From Syngnathus acus (Eukaryota > Chordata > Actinopteri > Syngnathiformes > Syngnathidae), in contig NC_051087.1 in assembly GCF_901709675.1 (NCBI RefSeq), positions 8,270,884-8,334,883 of the forward strand: a stretch of 64,000 bases of DNA. Reading direction: 5' to 3'. Made by a program: the position numbers and the translations under genes. The notes below the pieces were generated by a model that searched no databases, was not told the DNA's origin, and was given only the letters and a program-made list of their open reading frames with translations. This document shows, piece by piece, positions 24,147 through 37,268 of this stretch; position 1 is the stretch's first letter, and every line of letters begins with the position of its first letter.

Positions 24147-26362
24147 ACTTAAAGGTTGAATAAGACTTAAGTGCTCTAGCACGAAGCGCCATAAGACGTG
24201 AGCAGACCATCACGAAATCCTTGACTCTCCCAATACTTGCTGTGAACGTGTACAGTGGTCCTGTAGTAATTGCCCATCCTCACTATACATTCACTCACAC
24301 AGACTCATGTCGCCAGGTCTGTAATTGTCCCCAAAGGGACCACATAACAACCTTAACTGACACAAGACACAACTTAAATGCTTTTCTTTGTTTGTTGCTT
24401 TTTATTAGACTTTTCTTCTATCAATGATCTACGACTATTTTTTCCCCTGCACAAACTCCACCTGTTTTATGTCTTTTGGTTTGAGTTTCAGGGTCCTTTC
24501 TCATCCATGTAGTCATACAGCCTCCCGAGAGACTGTCCTATTTACGTGGAGTCGACTGCCTGGATAAGGGCTTTGCTTTCTTGGGGGAAATCGCTGTCAC
24601 AGACAGATCCGATAGGATAGATGTTAGTATGCTATGGAAGGAGGTAATTTATAAAAGTGCGTGTCTCTCTAGGGGTGTAACACAATATGATAAACATACA
24701 AAAGATAGGTACGATTGGAAAATGTTTCAAACTGTAATTAAAAGAACCTCGGCCCATGCAGTGTCCTGGAACAGATTGCTGTTGGATGATAGTGGCGAGA
24801 TAACTTCATTTCTCCTTGTCAAGAATGGATTTATTATTCACTCTTTTTCCACTCTATACTTTTCAGTGTTCTTCCCTAAGGACATGAACTTGCTGAAACT
24901 TCTCCAACTCCGCCGCTCTAATTGAATGCTGGAGGTTTCTAATAGAAAAAATTAGGTGGCTCCCATCTTGCCAGTCTCTATTGATTTTGACTTTGAAATA
25001 TTGTCAACAATTTTAGGTAGATGTGAGCAGACAGATGCAGACCTCAGTTTAGGAGGACATTTTGGAGCTGTTAAAGTTGTTACACTGTGACCGTGTGGCT
25101 GTTATTGTGAGTTTGTTTGGCTTTAATTGTCCATTATCCGCACTAACTTTCTCTCAGAGGAATTGCAGCAGGCTGACTGTATTTGTTTTAAAGTTATTTT
25201 AGTTGTCTTTTTTGAAACAGGAAAGGTACAATATTTTCAAAGACCACAGGTCAAGCTACTCTGACTTTCCCATCACATGGTGTGTGTAATTTGTTTTGGC
25301 AAATTATTCTTTTTTGTTGCACTTTTTTTAAAACCTATTCCTCCCTGTGTAGTGTGCATTGCCAATAAGCGTTATCTCGGAATATTATTTCTAAATTATC
25401 GATACAATTTGTCCCGTGGAAAGTGTCATTGACCAACCCCCTCCTTGCATCATGTTTTATATTAAAATATTACACTATTTTAGTGAGAGTGACTTTGGTA
25501 AGAAGTTATCATCAGTCTGCTGAGTTATTCAAGCGTGCCTGTCTGTCAGTCACACACACACACACACAGATATGTATTCTAAGCTCGTTTCAAATCATGA
25601 TAAAATATACCAAACAATGGTCCGATGAAACCAAGGTAGAACCTTTTGGCAAAAATTCCAACACCACCCTTATTGTGCAGTGGTTGATTTTCTACTTGTT
25701 CGACAGCAAGCTGCAAGTGCAAGTGGCATTGAACCCACCAATTGGTACAAGACACAAACAACGGAAACAACAATAGAGGAGATCAAGGGCTTCCCGTATT
25801 TACTTTTCAGCATGTAGCAGTTGGCGGAGAGGAGAGTGGCAGCAGTTTCAAAATGGATTGTTGCTGTAAAGTGAAAACTGTTGAATGTAACACCACAGCC
25901 TAGGTGCAGAAACATGGTAAACTAAAATGATCACGTGTGATTTTTGTCATATCTAACAGTGATTCCTTAAATGTTTACAATGAATGCCGTTTGACCATTA
26001 GAACCACCTTAATATCCAATCAGGTGGCTCTCATATCATACCTCTGCCACTCACAAAACCTAGGAGCACTAAATGATTGCAATTCAGGACGCTCTGTTAG
26101 ATATAATATTGACTCTCATTCAAATCCAACATTTATTTAATAATTTGGCATGGCAGCAGCATCTCTGTATTTAAATTCAGTCTCTGAGGGAAGCCTAAAT
26201 TCTGTTAACCTTTTAATTGGATCCCATGAAATTATTCAATATACGTATCAAGTCTTTCCTCCATCTGTTCAACAGGTATACAATTTAATTAAATGAAACA
26301 GTGTGTCAACCTTGCACTCTTCACACGACGTTTTCTTTCTGCAACCTTAACACAGAAATTAA

Positions 26363-26477
26363 TTTTTTTTCCGGACTATAAGCCACTACTTTATATATGA
26401 CCAAAACAAGATTTTCCCCCAATTTTATCTGGTGCGGTTTATAATCAGGTGCATCTTATAGTCCGGAAAATACGGTA
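26363..26477. mobile_element. Small inverted-repeat MITE
   Basis: ttttccggactataagc at 26367-26383 is mirrored by gcatcttatagtccggaaaa at 26451-26470, which continues into the conserved tacggta. The outer left end has decayed into a T run. The CCGGACTATAAG/CTTATAGTCCGG pair is found in short non-autonomous elements of many vertebrates. No coding capacity; flanking duplication not seen. Confidence 0.65.
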
Positions 26478-29400
26478 CTACAATACACTGTGTGAATAAG
26501 TGACATGTTGTCAGACGTCGAGAGGGCTGCTCCACGCAGATATCCGTGGATAGCTTGACAAATGTCCCAGGGTTTCCACATCCCCCACAACATTAACAAT
26601 TTATCAAACAAGACGGTGACTCTTCCACTCTTGATAAATTAAATATAAAGTTTAAAAAATGTGATTCCGACTCCAGGTTTGATTAAATAGGCTTTGTATA
26701 AAATATATTAAAAATAGCTTTAAATAAATAAATACATGAATAAAATGGCCTTCATTATCTTTTAACAAGATTTTAGGGAATGTCACCAGAATGGAAGTAA
26801 TATTAGCCTTTCAGAGAGGAGAGAAATAGATCAAGTGAAGAAGAATTTATGGTGTGCTCCTGCCAGGCACAATCTCAGAGTTCACTCACATCCTTCAATC
26901 ACCATAAAAAAAAAATACTGTAATCTTAAATCTTGTCCGGAGAAAATGGTCTGACCTTGTTAATTCCAAGAATTGTGATTAATATGAGGTTGTCCATGAG
27001 ATAAGTGGCTTTCCAGAAATCTTCCACATTAAAGATTCTGGGAAATCAGATTGTGGAAAGGCAAAAGGATATTTATCATAAAAAGGGATACAAATTATAT
27101 CAATGATAATGAATTGACAAGATATAAAAAATGTACTTGTCTTTTCTCCTTTCTTCAATCCAAAGCACCGCAAACAAGAAACTGTAGTATCCGTTGGTGA
27201 ATAACATACCGTAGACACATATGGAAAGAATGGTTCAGATCTCCTGTTCCAATTTGATTCTCTTTACTTTAGTTTTCAAACTCCACATCTCCTCCGGGCC
27301 CCTATGTTGATGACGCTCTTCAGTCCACATCCTCACCTCCTCCAGTCATCCATCCAGCCGTACCATCGCAGCCAGTCCAAGAGCACAAACATTTTAGTTG
27401 AACCACATGGGTCCCTGTGGTCATAACGCGGTAACGGCCGAATAGTGCCGACATTTCCCTCAATGGAAATGGTAATAATGCAAGCATGCGCTGACGAAAT
27501 GGTATAACCAACAAGCAGTTATTCTCCTTTAATAAATGTCATGGCCAAGTATGCTAAAACACGCAATAATGGGTCCACATGACATACAGTAAACATTAAA
27601 TGACAAAGAAGGTGGGAAATACAAATTAAAATGAAAACAAAACTAAAACCACTCAAAGGTACCATCTTTGATGAATTGTGAAGGGGACGGGGCCATATTA
27701 CTACCCAGAAATAGGCATTACAAGAGTAGTTATTTACTAATTTCTCAAAACAAATTGATATAATTAAAAATGCAAGCTAATAAAATGTTTCTGATCAAAG
27801 AATAGGCAAAAAGAGATAATATAAGTGGAAAAAATGGGCCATCATCGCTGGTCCATTCCTTTAACATATATTTATCTGTGCAGTCTTCTGTGGAATATGT
27901 ATCTTTCAAGGTTACATTCATTTCATCAACTTGTATTTAGCTAATTGTTGTGTTTAATTATGTAAAAAAAATGTTCACTGAGGCTTGAGAAAAGTTGATT
28001 GAAAAGAATGGCTCACTCCAAGGATGCTGTCTGTCCTCAGTTTAAAAGGTTGTACTTCTGTGCAGTTTCTGATACCCTTAATTTCTTGTATTGCGAACTC
28101 TTTCGAGTATTAAACTCCCTACCAAACTATAATGGGTTTGTGACCTGCTGTTCTACTGCGAAAAAATGCAGTAAACTACTAAAATAATATTCAACACTAG
28201 ACAGATCCTCCATAAAATATTTTTTAGTCGTTATCTCTTTATGACCTTCCCTTATGTTGATGCAGATTTTATTCATTTCTTTGTATTATTTTCACACCAT
28301 CTCTCATTATCCTATGTGATTTGTTAGCTACTGTAGACTAATACTGCTATACTTTGACCGACTGTTCAATCTGTCGACTCTATTTACAGAACTGCAGCTA
28401 AGTCCTGTATTTTTGTCTAAACCAGATTTTATTTTTAATTTCTAGCGTGTTCATACGGGCTAATGCATTGAAATTTGCTCATGTCTATTTTCATGCAAAT
28501 GGTGGCAATCACAGATCCACTTTTGTTGTTGTCTCTTACTTGTAAACCACCCTCCAACAATTACGGTGGTAACGACTCTGTGATTTCATCTGCAGGGATG
28601 CCAATGTCAAGAAATCTAACTGAGCACATGAATCAGCCTAAGAATATTGAAGATGTGGGGATGTAAAATGCCCAGGCCGATGTTTATTGACAACCTGAGA
28701 TTAAATACAAATGAAGCAACTGCTGCACCAAATGTTGCTGGGATACAATTTTAATAACAAAACAAGTTAAAAAAAAAAAACATCTCATTGATTAGTTTTG
28801 TGCAATGCAATACTAGTTGAACCAATTGGTGTACCTACTAAATGTGACTTGTTTTAGAAATAACTAGTTAAAGATTCTGATGAAAAGAATGTGAGATTAA
28901 AAGAAATCCCATAAACTGCACATTGCTGTAGAGCAGGTTCTTAAACTGGTTTCTTTTTTGAAGACCAGTAGAAAGTCAGTATCTGCTTCCTGCCTACATT
29001 TGATGTGAGCTGTTTCCACAAAGATACATACAACATATACGTAGTTCAATTATTAATTTAACCACATGATTGTGACTTGCAAGCAAATTAAATTAACACG
29101 ATTGCCTTCATTGTAAATTGTCTGCTCCCAGCATATTTTTCATAATCCAATGTAGCGGGCTTTATGTGCCTATTATGTTTACTGGTCCAATACAAACTAA
29201 ATGGAGAAATCGCCTTACGTAGAAATACTGTTGAATGACAGTACGAATAGCACATGGAGATAGATAAGCATTATAAAATGAGTTTCTATTGGTTGTTGGA
29301 TAAATATTCATTACCGGACCAGCAGCAGGATACAAATTTAGGTCAAAAGGTCATTTTTTTTCCCGCATCGATAATAACTTATTTACATGATGGGACAGTC

Positions 29401-32400
29401 CGGTCCTTGTTGCCACTGAGTTATTTCATTCATGACTTCTATACCAAGTGCACAATTGTGCATATTACTGATACTCTATTCAGCTTAGGTGCAGGTATAT
29501 GAAATATATACAGTGTAAATAAAAACAAATCCACTTTGGGTGGCTATTCATTTCTATCCTTAGATCTCTGAAGCAAAGAAATCACAGTCATGCCAATGGA
29601 ATAACAATGTTGAAGATGTATTGTAATGAGATATCAACCAATCAATGAGCAGTAGTGTGTATGTGTGTGTGTCATCACCCGTACCCAAGCATCACCTTCA
29701 AATTAACACCTAGTACTCGCTTCCCCCCGGTACTGTTTGAAGAAATACATGCTGTACTGAAATAGTAATGCTAGTTGGTTGATCTGTGATGTTTTGAGGG
29801 AAGAGGTGACCCTGATGGAATGTTCTGAGACCGTTATGGCAAATTAATACCATAATTGCCCACAGCACTTCTTACATATTATTGATCCTCTTTTGTATTC
29901 ACTGTGTGAACAGGACTCCACATGCACCTAACCTTTTGCTGACCTCGTCCCATAGTTTGTCACTCAATTTTTTAGACTTCAGCAATGAATATATAAAGTC
30001 AAAACAAAGAATCTGAGAAATTGCAACTCGTCTTGAACAACAATTTCAATTTTTTTCATAGTTATTATAAGGAGGTATTATGTCCTGGATTGCCTGATAT
30101 AAAAAGGTAATGTGAGATCCAACACAATGACACACAGAAAGTCATAATGCTTCCAGTAGAGCAAGCGCTTTGAGCTTTGACAGCTTAAATGTAAGCTCGA
30201 ATTTTCTCCATGAGCATTGATTTTTAAGTATAGATACAGACCATTTAACACACGTCTGCTGTCATAACACAGCCTAAGAGTTGATTTTGTCAGTGATTCA
30301 TCAAATGGCTGTCAGCCCTATTTTATATCACTGTCTCTACTACTATTGCCGAGGTTCAACTTTTCGCATGGAAACATCTTAAAGGATTAGCGACTGTCAT
30401 AAAGATGTACCCTCCACATCAAATATATATGAATATTTATTTTTGCTGCAGACCAAAAGCATTTGGTTTGACTCCCTCGCTAGCCCCTAGATTTATTTTA
30501 TTTCATCCTCCAAATTTCTGATGAGCGTATACGTTGTCTATCTATTTCAATCTATTTTCCATGAGATGCTCTGTAGTGATGCTTCGTTTTCCATAGAGGT
30601 TTGCATTTTTCATTTCTGAAACAAACACCCTGTTGTTTATCTCCTGTTTTTCCTGCATTGTGGACTTGTTGGTCTTTTATCCTTATGCATCTTCATCTGT
30701 AGTTCAAGATGTTTCTTAAAAGCAAATGGTCCCTGCTTCTCGTTGCTTCTTCCTCCCTCGACTTTCCATTTATTGCAAACTACAGTAAAATCTCAATGAA
30801 CCTCATCCTTCTTATGAGAACAGATGAACTGTTAACCACTGTCGTCAATTTAAACTTTTCCAAATTAGGACCTTAATTATCAAATAAGTCCTGAGAATAC
30901 ACCTTTTAAATGGTCTTTAAAATGTTGTTCAAGTGAGACAGACCAGCTGACATTGAATAAAAATCCGATTGCACATGTATGGTGATAAGCAATGTTAAAA
31001 TTGTTTTCAAAACTTTGTACAGTTTAAAATATTTTTAGGATGTGACAGACCGAGATTGGGAAATTAGTTTGACAGGGCATCTGAACTTCAGAATTGTAAA
31101 TACTTTTTCCTATTGGGTATTAAGCATGTGGGAATGTTTCTCTCTACTTCTGCAGTTATATGGCCATTGGGTACCAAAATAAGACATTAGTGCTACCCGA
31201 CAACAAGCCCATTACTTATTTAATAGTGCTTGCAAATTTAGCTGAATAAATAAAAGAGGAATAGAGGGACACCGCAGGCTGTTTAATCACTCACCGTTTG
31301 ATTGGTATTCTGTTTTTTAAGTCTGACTACAGCAAGAACTATGTAGCTACAAGTCCAAACAGATCAATTTAAACCAGCCTCCCTGCCTGTCTCGATTCAC
31401 CCAACTCATTTATTACTTGTTGTTACATTATTTAGAACACAAGCAGATGTGATTGGAGCGGGAGAGATGGGCTTTGAAAAACATTGGGTACAACAATTCT
31501 TTTAAAGATAAATTATGCAATTAAAGGCATCACTGTAGGTTGTGATATGAATCAGAACTTAGACTGGCATTAATTGCAATATTTGTCAAGCATGTTTTCT
31601 AGAGAAGCACAGTGGACAATGAGTTAGCATGAATCGCAGTTCCTCTGTGGATTTTTTTTTTTTCATGCTTATGGAAATAATGGTAACGTAATTCAAGTAC
31701 CATAAAATGTGTAACTTGATTACTTTTAAATAGTTTTAGACTACTTTGATACCAAATATGCCTTAAAAAGGGAGCCAGAAGAAGAGCCTAAGAGTTCAAG
31801 AGGATGCAGATATTGATCTGCAGTCAAACTTAAGCTTTTTTCCCATGACGTCCTATTGTAATATGTGGCGACAGCTTTTGGGAAATGAGACAATGAAGCC
31901 TTCCAAAAAAACACTTAATACCTCGCTTCCATATCCAACCACTTATCTTCGTGAACTAAAGTATAGAGTAGACTGGACATAGATATTATAACAGATAGAT
32001 GTCCTTGTCTGTCATTACCCCAAGATGGGACATTGAAGAAAAACAGTCTCAGTTCTTCCAATAATCACAACAGTCATTCACCATAATGGCAAAATTAATC
32101 AAGGCTTGACTACAAATAAGCATGTGGATAAACATGTAGCTTACACACAACACAACCAAGTACGTCTGCTTAGAACCAGGGAGCACTCTAACAGTGAGTG
32201 TGACGGACAGGCTGAATGCTGTTATTAGGCCCATCTGTACTCGTGCCCTGAGGCTATGATGATGAACCAACACTCCACATCTCACTGTTCATGCGCTAAT
32301 TACACTAAGTGCCTGAGGCCCCTAGCCTTGTGCCTGCAACTATAATCAATGTCAAATCAAATTATTAACTGAGCTGATGTTATGGTAGCTCACAAGTGCT

Positions 32401-33306
32401 TGTAACATTTTTATGTTAATACTGCTTTTCTTCTTTTGTGTAAACAACAAGGAAGGATAATGAGGGAGAGGTGAGTGAAAAGAATACAATCAAAAGTGAA
32501 GTAAGCATGGAAAAAAAATATATTTTTATTGTAATTCATTCTCTCCCATTTCCACACTTGGCAATGCATTTATAAACACATGAGAATATGGGTTATAATG
32601 TGTAAGTGTGAGAATGCCACCTTGGAAGCGAGTCTGTGAAATTGCTTCTTCCTGACATTTTCCACAATGCTGCATTCAAGAATGACGGTGGAAGAACATA
32701 TCCAATTCGGAACATACAGTGCGAATTCTGAGCTCAAACGAGCAACAAAATGGACAACTGACGAGAAGCCACAATGTGTGGTGATTATGCAAAGAGGCCT
32801 GATAATAAATCATTCATAGCAGTAAACTATTCCCAGGCAAAATTATTTTTGTTAAATGATATTGTATTCACCAATTATTGTATATTTGTGAAGTATTCAC
32901 TAGCAGCCTCTGTTCACTATCCAAACAGGCAAATATTTTCAACTGTACTCCACAAACAATGAAGTTCTGATCATGATTCTGATCATTTGAGTTAGGTGTA
33001 TTGGAGCAAAACCTCTAAACATGCAAAATGCATGAATAACAGCACCATTTAGCAGATTGAATAAAATACATTTAAATAATGTTAAATTATGCAAGTTATG
33101 AATAGGAATCTTGCAAAAACACAATCATGCATGTAAGTGCAATGTAGATTGGTACTGTGATGTTATCGTTTCCTCACAGTTATTCATGACGACTGTATAA
33201 TGGAGTAGTACGGCTAGTAACAATTCATAAAATGAGGAAAACTTGCAGTAGGCTAAATACAGTAATGACACACATCTAAACGATATGCGAGTGCAGGCAA
33301 GCGGGG

Positions 33307-33690
33307 GTCAGGAAAGGGGTTGGTCAATTTTATAATGGAATGCTTCCAACTTTGTAGGAACAGTTTAGCGATGGCCTTTTATGTTCCAGCAAGACAGCAT
33401 GTGCCCCAGTGCACAAAGCAAGAGCCATAAAAGCATGCTTGGATGACTTTCATTTGGAAGAACTTGACTGAACAACCTCATCAAACACCTTTGGGATGAA
33501 CCAGAGTACAGATTGTGATCCAGGTCCTCTCTCAGGACCAACAATATCAATGACCTCTGACCTCACAAACGTGCTATGAAATTCCCACAGACACACATGC
33601 CAACAACATTTGGTAGAAAGTCTTCCCAGAAGAGTGGAAGCAATTATGGCTGCAAAGAAGTGGACCAATTCCGCAATAATGACTTTGGAA
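33307..33690 (+). pseudogene. Dead Tc1-like transposase, 3' part
   Basis: This is a decayed fragment of a fish Tc1-like DDE transposase. The frame at about 33406-33460 reads PVHKARAIKACLDDFHLEEL. About 25 bases that should encode the SPDLNP region are missing after cttgactg (near 33468). Further on, cacctttgggatgaa encodes HLWDE in another frame, followed by stops. The last part, cttcccagaagagtggaagc with tggctgcaaag, matches the conserved C-terminus. Frameshifts, deletion and stops mean it cannot make transposase. Terminal inverted repeats were not found. Confidence 0.75.
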
Positions 33691-34513
33691 ACGCCGTTAA
33701 CTTCAGGTGTTTAACATGTTAGTTTTATATTCCACTCCATATGTGTTAGTTAGTGCATGTCAGGTAATGTGTTTATGTTTATATTATAGTACTTGCTTCT
33801 GCCATATTTTACCGCATGTCTCAAAATCAAATGTTTCATTGACATCTTTTTGGTAAGCCCATTGTTATATGTAAACCGAGCTCCAGCTGTATAAATAAAG
33901 TTGTATTTTATTGTTTATCTGGTGAGTACTTTTGCTTTATAGTACCGGCGTTAAAAAATGTTTCAAATAAAACATTACATTCTTAAAAAATAAAAACACT
34001 GCATATGTATTACTATTGATAAAACTGGAGATGAAATGTTGGATGGAGGTGTGAGGGTTTTCAATGTATTTTCAAACATTTTTGCAAAAAAAAGCAATGG
34101 GAGAGTTTGTGCGTGAATTTGTGCATGTGCGTACATGCGTGTGTTTGGTTGTAGCTGCTGGAGGATATTTCTGTCTTGAATCATAATATAAAACCTAACC
34201 TCTTATTACCACATGTTTTATGAAGAAATGCTGCAGGCTAGTCTGATAGTATATACTTGTGTTTTTTAATCAGTGCTCTTTTACTCGAAAGGATTGTTTG
34301 TGAACGTGGCATTGGATTGTGTCGAGGTTTATCTGAGGTAGACTCATCTCTATTCATTGTGAAGCTGAGCTAAAAGTGCCCCAGATCTGTTGACAGTCAG
34401 ATTAGAAGAGTCTTTGTGATTCCTCAAATTGCTTCTACTGTCAATGAAAAGAAAATGTGGGATTTATTTGTTTTATAGATTTTTTTTCCTCGTTTCAAAG
34501 GTTGGTATGGTCT

Positions 34514-35115
34514 TACATTTGTGTTCACGATAATAGCAGCGTGAAAAGAACTGATTAAAGCAAAAAGATTGGACAATTCGTCTGCATTCCTTCAAGACGT
34601 GTATGTAAAGCCACCCTGAGTTCCATTGCTGGAAAAAGGATGAAATGTTCTGAAGAGGTGACAATTTGTCAAAAACATCAGCCTGAAGAGAAATGGGGCT
34701 ACATTTTATGGACTGATGATAGCATGATTGTTCTTTTCGGGTCTCAGGCCACGCTTTTTCACCCCCCCCAAATGTAAGATAGTGACGCATGATGGCACAA
34801 ACATGATACAAGGGACGCTTCCCATATTATGGTGTCAGGCCTTTTTGTTACATTGCAGGGACCATGGATCAGAAAGTCATGTTGACTTATGTCGAAGAGA
34901 AAACGCCCTTGGAATGGATGCTCCAACAAGGATTCCAAATAAATAAATAAATAAATAAATAAATAAAAAAATTAAAAAAAAGCAAGCAGATCAGCTTGAT
35001 TAAGATGGAATGCCCAGACCAATACCTAAACCGTAATCCAATGTTATACTTACTTACTTGGGGTTACATAAAAAAATTGCTGTTCCTGGGGCAAAACTAA
35101 GAAAAGAAGAGAAAG
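34514..35115 (+). pseudogene. Dead Tc1-like element of a second subfamily
   Basis: gttcacgataatagcagcgtg at 34522-34542 resembles the end of a common fish Tc1-like element. Transposase wording follows: at 34697-34740 the frame reads KWGYILWTDDSMIVLFGS, the catalytic-D region of Tc1 transposases. Later, gggaccatggatcag, gaatggatgctccaacaag and gaatgcccagaccaatacc match successive conserved blocks. A run of AAAT units at 34937-34966 interrupts the frame where about 80 bases of the transposase should be. Many stops and indels are present. The 3' terminal repeat is not evident. Confidence 0.7.
34937..34966. repeat. (AAAT)n microsatellite
   Basis: About seven AAAT units followed by A-rich sequence. 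It sits inside the dead Tc1-like element and replaces part of its transposase frame. Confidence 0.9.
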
Positions 35116-35125
35116 TGAGGAACTT

Positions 35126-35430
35126 ACACTCAACTCAACTGTATATCTAGAGCACGTTAAAGCAAAGCGCTGTATGTATATCGCAATTAAGTCATACAAC
35201 AACAAACACGGGTAAAACAATAGAGAACAAAGACAGTAAAAAAAAAAAAAAGTCTCATGCTGAGAACTCTAAAATGTACATGGAGCCAATGAAAGGGACA
35301 TCAGAGTAGTCGTTATGTACCCCCTCTTACGAGTGCCAGGAGGTGTGCTGCAGCACTTTGAACCAACTGGAGATACTTGATGAAAATCTGATTGACTCCA
35401 AACTAACCCTAACCTTAACCCAGTGGAAGT
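35126..35430. repeat. Dispersed repeat remnant of LINE 3' type (tentative)
   Basis: The stretches aagcaaagcgctgtatgtata and atggagccaatgaaaggga, then gcagcactttgaaccaactgg and agatacttgatg, recall a repeat common in fish. The same motifs occur near LINE 3' regions. The region has indels and no coding frame, so both edges and family are uncertain. Confidence 0.45.
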
Positions 35431-36098
35431 AAACATAACAAGCACAGGCCATGGCCATTGCGTCCCTGATTTGTAGTGATGATATATTGGTATACATGTT
35501 CCTGTAATGATAAGGGCTATAAAAATCATATCTGATACCTGACATTTTAGAGGCATTAATTGCAGCTACCTCATTTTCCAATGCAGTAGATTTAATTATG
35601 GTGACTATATCCTCGTATTCGTCACATTGTTCGGTGTCAACCAGGTGTTGCACAAATAGCAATTAGCGTCTGCTTAATATTCATTATTTACAACTCCAAT
35701 TTCCATTCATTTGCATATGGTTGCTTAATGAAATAAGACTTTCCATATACAGTCATGGTTTTAGATGACTGAGCAATGCACTTAGTGAATGGCATCAGGG
35801 CCGCTCATATGCACTGCCCGTTGAGCTGGAATGATGTTGAGAACATTACATCTGTCAAGCTGCACAAAGCAGCCATACGCTTTAAACAGAGTGGAAAGAT
35901 AATATAGTGAAGCTTATCCCAAGCCTTCCTGAAAATAATTAATCCAGTGTGCATGCTTTTTTTTGGGAGCATATAAGCACTATGTGCATCAAACCATTTT
36001 ATTGTCTGCCTGAGTGGCTGTTGTGTGCGCATTTGCGTGTGTTTTCAATGATCTGTTTGACCATGTACATGACCTTAATTAAAACCTCTCTAATTAGT

Positions 36099-36117
36099 GC
36101 GTGTGTGTATGTATGTG

Positions 36118-36150
<33 letters not shown>

Positions 36151-36168
36151 GTGTGTGTGTGTGTGTGT
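36099..36168. repeat. (TG)n microsatellite
   Basis: About 70 bp of TG units with four to five TGCG variants in the middle. Confidence 0.95.
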
Positions 36169-37120
36169 CAAATGTGGCATCCTTTCTTTGCATGCTTGTG
36201 TGTCTTTGCTTCTTGTGGTGTCAGGAGCACAATCAGCCTCATCCACTTCGGTGTAAGTATGTGCTGTAATTGTGTTTCAGGAGCAATTTGAGTATCATAA
36301 GAAATAAAGTAAAAGGATAAAAAAAGAAGAGCGAAAGATGATGCACAGAGATTATCTCATTTAATTCACCAGCCAATGTAAAAATGCTTTGGATAAACAT
36401 CTGCATTCACCAAAATCATTTTCCGTGATGTTTAATTCACTGGTATATAGAAAATAACATACAAAGTGTATTTAATTGATTAATAGGTAACTAATAATGA
36501 GCTATTTTAGACTAGTTTTTGGTTACAAAAACATGTTTTCAATTTGGAACTCCTCAGTCATCTTTATGATGCTGGATGGTGTGTTCTGACATGTAGTCTA
36601 ATTGCTGGTACCCAGTATTTTATTTCTTAAACCTGAAGGGAACATTTATGGAAGATACGTTTGTCTATATCACTAAGCCAAAACTTGCAATTTGAACCAT
36701 GCAACAAAGGATTATTTGGGTGAAACCCTCACAGAAATTCAGCCACCAGTGAGCCATGCAACTAATGGTGCCAAACAAAAACGCCATTTCAAGGCATAAA
36801 AAGAAAACAAATGAAAGCAATGGGACAGAAAATCATGTAACTTTAGGAAGAAAATCGAGAGAGTGATGAAAAGTGTGAATTTGAGTGTCTCAATCCGGCC
36901 GTGGGATCAAAAAAAAGGTCACATGGGTCACCGCTTCCACCTGGGCCTCACAGTATAAACAAAAGCAGTACTTGTCACTTTTGCTCTTGATGGAAGCATA
37001 ACAAATGGTGGAGCTGATACATTTGGTTATCTGTGTTGTGGTATGTGTATCTAGGTCGATAATTAACATTAGTGGAGCAATTATTTTAATGACACCACAC
37101 CCCTCTGTGTCTTTTTGCAG

Positions 37121-37208
37121 GACAGTCCATTGATCATGCAGTCGGATAGAAATGTGACTATCAATGCTAGGACTGATGATGGACAACTGACTGGTCAACT
37201 CACAGTGG
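37121..37208 (+). CDS. sgcz: Zeta-sarcoglycan exon 4
   Basis: An 88-nt exon encoding residues 105-133 and the first base of codon 134: DSPLIMQSDRNVTINAR then TDDGQLTGQLTVG. This is part of the extracellular beta-rich sarcoglycan domain. N115-V-T is an N-glycosylation sequon conserved in the family, and QSDRNVT-NAR---GQLTGQLT-G is closest to zeta. The acceptor ctctgtgtctttttgcag is strong and the donor G/gtaagg good. It starts in phase 0 and ends in phase 1, so skipping it would shift the frame. A CA repeat begins 13 bases into the following intron. Confidence 0.95.
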
Positions 37209-37221
37209 GTAAGGCGCGCAA

Positions 37222-37268
37222 ACACACACACACACACACATACACGTGCACTCACACACACACACACT
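37222..37268. repeat. (CA)n tract next to the exon 4 splice donor
   Basis: Two CA runs separated by a short tacacgtgcact stretch, in the sense orientation of the transcript, beginning 13 bases after the start of intron 4. Confidence 0.95.

Larger units (their letters stand above)
18216..37120 (+). other. sgcz: sgcz intron 3, about 18.9 kb
   Basis: The intron runs from donor gtaagt (18216) to acceptor ctctgtgtctttttgcag (37120). It holds the mobile elements and repeats listed separately between 18732 and 36168. I see nothing recognisable in 18788-20724, 20893-22094, 22301-22751, 22943-23809, 24155-26362, 26478-33306, 33691-34513, 35431-36098 and 36169-37120 except AT-rich sequence, homopolymer runs and short CA runs (for example 25551-25568). 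Confidence 0.85.

Noticed and set aside
35401-35422. Telomere-like CTAACCCTAACCTTAACCC
   Set aside because: Fewer than four imperfect units; too short to be an interstitial telomere and similar runs occur by chance or in repeats.
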